The translations under genes and the position numbers were made by a program. From NCBI GenBank assembly GCA_015056905.1, contig SVFI01000005.1, positions 1 through 64,000 of the forward strand: a stretch of 64,000 nt of DNA, read 5' to 3'. The DNA comes from Lachnospiraceae bacterium. Lineage in GTDB: Bacteria > Bacillota > Clostridia > Lachnospirales > Lachnospiraceae. Below the pieces are notes generated by a model. The model was not told the DNA's origin. It saw only the letters and a program-made list of their open reading frames with translations, and did no database searches. Below are positions 62,424 to 64,000 of the stretch, piece by piece. The first letter of the stretch is position 1, and the number at the start of each line of letters is the position of its first letter.

Positions 62424-63281
62424 ATGAAATCAGTCGATTTACATGTGCATTCTAACAAATCCGATGGAACTTATGCTCCATCGGATTTAGTTAACTTAGC
62501 ACTTTCCAAAGGTCTGTCTGCTTTTGCGCTGACCGACCACGACACAACCGAAGGCATTGACGAAGCACTTGCAGCTGCCTCTCTTGCGCGCTCGCAAGGT
62601 GCGGACATCGAAGTGATTCCCGGTATCGAATTTTCCACAGAATACGAAGGAAAAGACATTCACATTGTAGGAATCGACATTGAATATAAAAGTGATGCAT
62701 TTCAAAAATATCTGAGGGATTTTCAAGATTCACGAGATAATCGCAACCGCAAGATGTGCATAAAACTTGCCGAGCATGGCGTGGATATCACATACGAAAA
62801 ACTCCGTGCCGAATATCCGGACTCCGTTCTGACACGTGCGCACTATGCCAAATATATGATGGAGCACGGCGCGGTCAAAAGTATGTCTGAGGCCTTTGAC
62901 CGTTACATCGGCGATCGCGCTCCCTGTTTTTTGCCGCGCGAAAAGGTAACCCCTTCACAAGCAGTTTCACTCATTTTAAAAAGCGGCGGAATACCGATTC
63001 TCGCACACCCGATTCTGTATCATATGTCTGATGCCCGTCTCGACAAACTAGTTGCGACTTTAAAAGAGGCAGGACTGATTGGAATCGAGGCTATTTATTC
63101 GACCTACAACAGCGCAGAAGAGCGTCAAATCCGAAAACTCGCCGCAAAATACGACCTCTGTATCTCCGGCGGTTCCGATTTTCACGGCGGAACAAAACCC
63201 GGCCTTGAAATAGGCAACGGCTATGGAAAACTTTTCGTTCCGTATGATGTGTTGGAAAATTTAAGAAAGCGCGCTCACTGA
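62424..63281 (+). CDS. PHP domain phosphoesterase
   Basis: The 285-residue PHP domain starts with HVHSNKSDGTYAP and has ALTDHDTTEG, an inner GIEFSTEYEGKDIHIVG, ILAHPILY, and a C-terminal GGSDFHG; metal ligands are intact. This matches bacterial YciV/RNase AM-type enzymes that dephosphorylate nucleoside 3',5'-bisphosphates or trim 5' ends of RNA. It begins 2 bases after the ABC-F gene, so they form one operon. Confidence 0.87.
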   Translation: MKSVDLHVHSNKSDGTYAPSDLVNLALSKGLSAFALTDHDTTEGIDEALAAASLARSQGADIEVIPGIEFSTEYEGKDIHIVGIDIEYKSDAFQKYLRDFQDSRDNRNRKMCIKLAEHGVDITYEKLRAEYPDSVLTRAHYAKYMMEHGAVKSMSEAFDRYIGDRAPCFLPREKVTPSQAVSLILKSGGIPILAHPILYHMSDARLDKLVATLKEAGLIGIEAIYSTYNSAEERQIRKLAAKYDLCISGGSDFHGGTKPGLEIGNGYGKLFVPYDVLENLRKRAH

Positions 63282-63292
63282 GCGCGCTTTTT
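63266..63292. terminator. Terminator between the convergent genes
   Basis: AAAGCGCGCT (63266-63275) and AGCGCGCTTT (63281-63290) form a perfect 10-bp stem with a five-base loop. It includes the stop codon of the PHP gene. It could end both the PHP gene and, on the other strand, the small acidic gene. Confidence 0.8.
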
Positions 63293-63555
63293 CAGCATTC
63301 CACAATCAGATATCTTCCGTCGCCGACGTCAAACACTTCGTCCGCTTCAAGAATTTCATCCTCATTGATTTCTGCGATGTCAATCCCCTCTTCCTCGAAG
63401 TAGTCCCAAACTTCTTTTTTTCCATTTACGACTACCGCCATGCATTCCGCAAGAAAATCATCTGCTTCCTCTCTTGTATCTGCAACATTTTCCGGAAAAA
63501 GTTTTCCCTGCTGCCCCAAAAAAGCATCCAATACCGCCTCATCAAATTGTGTCAT
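63292..63555 (-). CDS. Small acidic protein of unknown function
   Basis: No family is recognised. The 87 residues are rich in Glu and Asp (AVLDAFLGQQGKLFPENVADTREEADDFLAECMAV; FEEEGIDIAEINEDEILEADEVFDVGDGRYLIVEC). It is probably a helix-rich soluble protein. A good AAGGAG precedes the ATG at 63555; a longer frame from 63576 is unlikely. It is downstream of a HAD phosphatase gene and may be co-transcribed. Confidence 0.6.
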   Translation of the reverse strand: MTQFDEAVLDAFLGQQGKLFPENVADTREEADDFLAECMAVVVNGKKEVWDYFEEEGIDIAEINEDEILEADEVFDVGDGRYLIVEC

Positions 63556-63601
63556 TGTTGTCTCCTTCCTGTGCAAGTCCTATCCCGCACACTCTTCTTA
63601 A

Positions 63602-64000
63602 TCACTGCTCATATAATTCTCTGAGCACCTGATACACACCCTGTTCCCAGTACGGCGCACACACATGTTTTGCTGTCTCCTTCACAACAGGCAACGCATT
63701 TCCGACCGCATAACTCTCACCTGCTGCCCGAAGCAGTCCGATATCGTTTTCATTGTCGCCGAATACCATTGTCTCTTCCGGCAAAATCCCGAGACCTTCC
63801 TGCAACACCTTAAGCGCATTGCCCTTGTCCACGGAAAAGTCCATGAAATCCACCCATTCTTCGCCTGCCATGCAGGTTTTGACTCTGTCTTTCCATTTCG
63901 GAATCAGAAAACTTTCTCCTATATCGCGAATACTTCCTTTATGGTAAATCGCAAGCTTAACAAAATCCGCATCCTCACCAAGAATATCATCCGTGAGCGT
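63602..64000 (-). CDS. Cof-type HAD-IIB family hydrolase, partial
   Basis: The C-terminal part of a second HAD-IIB phosphatase: part of the cap (DFVKLAIYHKGSIRDIGESF), then DFSVDKGNALKVLQEGLGI with the motif III lysine and MVFGDNENDIGLL with motif IV aspartates. The frame is open to the right window edge, so the start is outside. The substrate is unknown. Confidence 0.85.
   Translation of the reverse strand, partial: TLTDDILGEDADFVKLAIYHKGSIRDIGESFLIPKWKDRVKTCMAGEEWVDFMDFSVDKGNALKVLQEGLGILPEETMVFGDNENDIGLLRAAGESYAVGNALPVVKETAKHVCAPYWEQGVYQVLRELYEQ

Overview
The window is a piece of a Gram-positive, anaerobic Clostridia chromosome, most likely a Lachnospiraceae gut bacterium. The signs are a SCIFF ribosomal-peptide locus beside secDF, a FabV-type enoyl reductase, a HemZ-type radical SAM protein, a hybrid histidine kinase, a CIRCE-controlled groESL operon, a YjfB-family motility peptide and an IorAB/phenylacetate-CoA ligase cluster. 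MurE carries the DNPR motif, so the peptidoglycan is probably of the meso-diaminopimelate type. No tRNA, rRNA or CRISPR array was seen.

Positions 1-5.8 kb are accessory DNA. They hold an in-frame chimera of a type I specificity-subunit fragment with a class I methyltransferase, and a 5'-truncated DUF3800 gene followed by a compact non-coding RNA with its own promoter and terminator. Next come a Fic protein whose promoter is studded with inverted repeats, two 43-bp direct repeats, a divergent EamA transporter/LysR regulator pair, and a broken IS200-type transposase. From 5.8 to 60.6 kb almost everything is on the minus strand and is mostly housekeeping.

Reading the minus strand from right to left, the main blocks are as follows. 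(a) An acyl-CoA ligase, iorA, iorB, paaK, an ACT protein and an amidohydrolase, which look like an aromatic 2-oxo-acid to aryl-acyl-CoA module, followed by a PutP-type symporter. (b) Two GGDEF-domain genes facing a yjfB peptide gene, then a HAD phosphatase and groES-groEL under CIRCE. (c) A PadR regulator with a HAAS-domain membrane protein, an XRE regulator and an HD-like protein. (d) relA, an MBL hydrolase, hemZ, hisS, aspS, a phosphopantetheinyl transferase and tcdA. (e) A TIGR04086-like membrane protein, then the SCIFF precursor (scfA, 47 aa, six Cys), its radical SAM maturase (scfB) and fused secDF. (f) A hybrid kinase, a cell-wall amidase, recJ and fabV. (g) A long operon murE-priA-def-fmt-zinc peptidase-rsmB-rlmN-[secreted repeat protein]-prpC-prkC-rsgA-rpe, joining wall synthesis, translation start, rRNA modification and Ser/Thr kinase signalling. 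It is followed by a membrane-bound class III cyclase. Beyond 60.7 kb an ABC-F ATPase and a PHP phosphoesterase run on the plus strand, then a small acidic protein and a partial HAD phosphatase on the minus strand.

The best candidates for something little described are the DUF3800/ncRNA pair (1.09-1.78 kb), the SCIFF locus with a hairpin between precursor and maturase (31.5-33.6 kb), the operator-rich fic promoter, and a duplicated 38-bp inverted-repeat element between padR and groEL.
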